NCBI GenBank assembly: GCA_903823545.1
Contig: CAIJTL010000056.1
Coordinates: forward strand, 1-18,727
Origin: an uncultured Planctomycetaceae bacterium
Lineage (GTDB): Bacteria; Planctomycetota; Planctomycetia; Planctomycetales; Planctomycetaceae
Length of the DNA: 18,727 bases
Direction: 5' to 3'
Position 1 is the first letter of the stretch. Every line of letters begins with the position of its first letter. Under the pieces are notes generated by a model, which saw only the letters and a list, made by a program, of their open reading frames with translations, did not search any database and was not told the DNA's origin. The position numbers and the translations under genes are program-made. Below are positions 16,901 to 18,727 of the stretch, one piece after another.

Positions 16901-18727
16901 ATCAGTCGCCGAACAACTGGTACGGCATCCGCAGTCGAGCGACCGACAATCGACAAGGCTTCCAGTTCTTCTCGCACGACTCCGAGCACACGCTGCTCAA
17001 CGCAAACGAGAATCGCGTCGGGCCGTTCCCTGCGGGTGAGTCGTTTGATCGAAGTTCGCCACAATGGATTCTGCAACAACTGATGCACGTCGAAGAATTC
17101 CGCGTGACGTTCGGTGACTCGGTGCAGAAGCATCTCTTTAATGGCGGCGCGTTGACGCAAGACGCGGCAACCGCGCGGTTCCTCAATCGCACAAACGAAA
17201 TTCAGCAAGCGATCATCGCCGAGTCCGCACGCTGGGGCGACTCGAAGCGTGCTCCCGGCGATTCACCGTTGACGAAGGCCGATTGGCTGAATGTGCTCGA
17301 CAACATCGTCAACAACTTCATCCCACCGCGCAACAACATTTTGTTGCAGCAACTTCGCGAGGCAGTGTTGTTCGATGCTAGCGGAGAGAACTTTCGAGGT
17401 GCGGCGGCTCCGCTGTTTTCGAGCGTCGAGACGCCGCAATTCAGTCAGCGTGGCGGGCAAGTGGCCACCGGCTTCGATCTGTTTCTCACCGCGCCGACCG
17501 GCGATGTCTACTACACGCTCGATGGCAGCGACCCGCGACTCATTGGCGGCGCGATCAATCCGAACGCGATTCTGTTCAACACGGGAATCGACACCGGCAC
17601 GCTGATCGCGCGCGGGGCCGAGTGGAAGTTCCTCGACACAGGCAGCAATCAAGGGAGCGCGTGGCGAGCCTCCGCATTCGACGACTCAAGCTGGTCGAAC
17701 GGCAATGCGGAACTCGGCTACGGTGACGGCGACGAGGCCACGACAGTCAGCTTCGGCAGCGATGCGGCGAACAAGCACATCACGACTTACTTCCGCAAGT
17801 CGTTCAACGTGACTGATCCCGCCGGTGTTAGCCAATTGACGTTGCGAATGCGGCGCGACGACGGCGCGGTCGTGTACCTCAACGGAACTGAAGTCGCACG
17901 CAGCAATATGCCCGAAGGAGACATCGCCTTCAGCACGCTCGCTTTGAGCGGCGCGGATGAATCGACCTTCTTCGAGTTCACGCTCGACCACAGTTTGCTC
18001 GTTGCGGGAAGCAACGTACTGTCGGTCGAAGTGCATCAAGTCGTCGCCGACAGCAGCGACCTCAGCTTTGACGCCGAGTTGATCTCCACCGGCTTCAACG
18101 GCACGCCGATCGACGTCAACTCCTCCGGCCTGATCCGCGTCCGTGCGAAAGAAGGCGATACTTGGTCGGCGCTCGACGAGGCGCGGTTCTTCGTCAACGA
18201 GGCTCCGTCTGCGAGCAACCTCACGATCACCGAGATCAACTACAACCCGCTCGGCACAGAACCTTCAGAGTTCATTGAACTGCAAAACATCGGAGCGAAC
18301 GTCATCGACCTCGCGGGGCTGCGGTTCAGCGAAGGAATTGACTTCGACTTCACGAACGGTGCGTATCAAACGCTGGCTCCCGGCGAACGACTTTTGGTGG
18401 TCCAGAATCATGACGCCTTTGAGCAAAGATACGGACTCGGCAAACCGATCGCAGGTGAGTTCACCGGCTCACTCAGCGACAGCGGCGAGACGATCATGTT
18501 GCTCAAACGCGATGGTACGAAGTTGCTCGACGTGACGTACAACGACAAAGGTGCGTGGCCGAATCGAGCAGACGGACTCGGCAGTTCGCTCGAAGCGGTC
18601 GCGAACAGCGGCAACCTCGATGACCCGCAGCATTGGCGTGCGAGCACTGAAGTTCATGGCTCGCCCGGTGTCGCTGGAATCGGCCCCATCAACAGCATCG
18701 TCATCAACGAGGTGCTGACACACACAG
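13987..18727 (+). CDS. Giant modular surface protein with lamin-tail, chitobiase-like and CotH-kinase domains, 3' end beyond window
   Basis: The frame is open from the ATG at 13987 to the right edge, 1580 codons, which I translated throughout. LEVRS at residues 39-43 resembles the planctomycete LEPR/LLS element of secreted proteins. Modules in order: lamin-tail domain (about 50-160); GSDDGG-containing PA14-like region (about 300-400); beta-sandwich with NDGFVAYLNG (about 440-540); chitobiase-like TPGATIRYTTDGSTPT (577-638); CotH-type kinase (about 700-1085) with NLD at 961-963 and SHDSEH around Asp998; second chitobiase-like TGDVYYTLDGSDP (1148-1198); second beta-sandwich with DDGAVVYLNG (Asp1291); second lamin-tail (1412-1540); and the start of a third near 1571. 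It probably sits on or outside the cell surface. The start is uncertain: the frame is open back to 13765, with a GTG at 13942, and there is no strong ribosome-binding site or classical signal peptide. Confidence 0.85.
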   Translation, partial: MKVRDLVARQLWGVGRDRVRERRHGAVATSHLVTSVERLEVRSVMTSTEPFISEFLAKNSGGLLDEDGDSPDWIEIHNPTANSVSLDGWYLTDNSGQLTQWKFPNISLAAGEYRVVFASGKDRKSGELHTSFSLNDGGEYLALVRPNRSVAHVFSPSYPQQQEDVSFGLLTESRLVTSGTVGDLLVPNSTDSARLTTWMQPNFAIDSRWKSVTTGIGFGIAAPGIGVRFIDLNGGSDGTIDTTTETEAIFNGNFAAGDYTFASDIQTTAQVIDYPSNSGAFGTNQAYPNGVNNQDQDDIALRAQATVFIPAGNWMIGFGSDDGGLLRLSGVTFTNKFNSDTSPANEIRFENPRGHDWTVGQFTVPAGGITATLDSMFYERGGGDSFEIAIRQGFRNDNFVDSNEYQLLSNGTLGWQVTTADTAGAKTDVQTSVKNVNSTAWLRVPFEVTNPAGVETLTLNMRYNDGFVAYLNGTKIAERNAPATLTVTSAATASRTAEQSRAVESINLNSFKNLLTTGRNVLAFQALNNAKNDGAFLLTPELIATGLNVLPPQFFDTPTPGSANLQGFVDQVADTKFSVDHGFYTQPIAVAITTATPGATIRYTTDGSTPTDSHGTVYTSPLNISKTTVLRAAAFKANFASSDVDTQTYLFLNDVIRQSPNEETPAGFPTGPVNGQDLDYGMDPDVVNDPTYGPQLIDALKAIPTFSVTTDAANLFDPSSGIYVNAGGSGIAWERPGSIELINPDGSKGFQANAGLRIRGGFSRSGDNPKHALRFFFREQYGDATLKYPLFGKEGADVFQQFDLRTSQNYSWSFLGDPNNIMVRDIFSRDTQHAMGQPYTRGDFYHLYINGQYWGIYQTQERSEADYAETYLGGNEEDYDVVKVEAGPYVINATDGNLDAWQRLYDAVNDIAATTDATERYNKYLKLQGKNPDGSNNAAFEVLLDVDNLIDYNLVAMWGGNLDAPVSAFLGNQSPNNWYGIRSRATDNRQGFQFFSHDSEHTLLNANENRVGPFPAGESFDRSSPQWILQQLMHVEEFRVTFGDSVQKHLFNGGALTQDAATARFLNRTNEIQQAIIAESARWGDSKRAPGDSPLTKADWLNVLDNIVNNFIPPRNNILLQQLREAVLFDASGENFRGAAAPLFSSVETPQFSQRGGQVATGFDLFLTAPTGDVYYTLDGSDPRLIGGAINPNAILFNTGIDTGTLIARGAEWKFLDTGSNQGSAWRASAFDDSSWSNGNAELGYGDGDEATTVSFGSDAANKHITTYFRKSFNVTDPAGVSQLTLRMRRDDGAVVYLNGTEVARSNMPEGDIAFSTLALSGADESTFFEFTLDHSLLVAGSNVLSVEVHQVVADSSDLSFDAELISTGFNGTPIDVNSSGLIRVRAKEGDTWSALDEARFFVNEAPSASNLTITEINYNPLGTEPSEFIELQNIGANVIDLAGLRFSEGIDFDFTNGAYQTLAPGERLLVVQNHDAFEQRYGLGKPIAGEFTGSLSDSGETIMLLKRDGTKLLDVTYNDKGAWPNRADGLGSSLEAVANSGNLDDPQHWRASTEVHGSPGVAGIGPINSIVINEVLTHT

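Overview
The window most likely comes from a planctomycete (Planctomycetota) chromosome. The evidence is mixed. There is a very large modular surface protein whose N-terminus carries an LExR-S element like the LEPR/LLS motif of planctomycete secreted proteins. There is also a fused membrane/spermidine-synthase-type protein, a long-form GxxExxY protein, and many short palindromic repeats between genes. I see no tRNA, rRNA, CRISPR array, integrase or transposase gene.

Layout. On the left, the minus strand carries most of an apolipoprotein N-acyltransferase gene (lnt), cut by the window edge. About 300 bases packed with stem-loops separate it from a divergent gene for a cyanophycin-synthetase-like ligase. 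In that ligase the ATP-grasp domain looks intact and the Mur-ligase ATP-binding loop is destroyed, an architecture like CphA2. From 4450 to 10200 lies an accessory-looking stretch. It holds two alpha/beta hydrolases and two SxxK (beta-lactamase-fold) serine hydrolases, with a frameshifted GxxExxY gene between them. The second SxxK gene has an in-frame amber codon just after its signal peptide. The larger gaps here are filled with palindromic repeats of several different families. From 10389 the plus strand carries a polytopic membrane protein fused to a spermidine-synthase-like domain, then, 64 bases on, a THUMP-like class I methyltransferase. The last 4.7 kb is the start of a giant surface protein with lamin-tail, chitobiase-like and CotH-kinase modules, which runs off the right edge.

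How the genes fit together. Lnt serves lipoprotein maturation in the inner membrane. The CphA2-like enzyme would make or extend an amino-acid polymer; no cyanophycinase or isoaspartyl dipeptidase is visible beside it. The hydrolases are mostly exported, but their substrates cannot be read from sequence. The two SAM-binding enzymes at 10389-13755 may be co-transcribed. I see no single pathway linking the whole window. The main items of interest are the degenerate-Mur ligase with its structured upstream region, the amber codon at 9671-9673, the frameshifted repeat-bracketed GxxExxY gene, and the repeat-filled intergenic regions.
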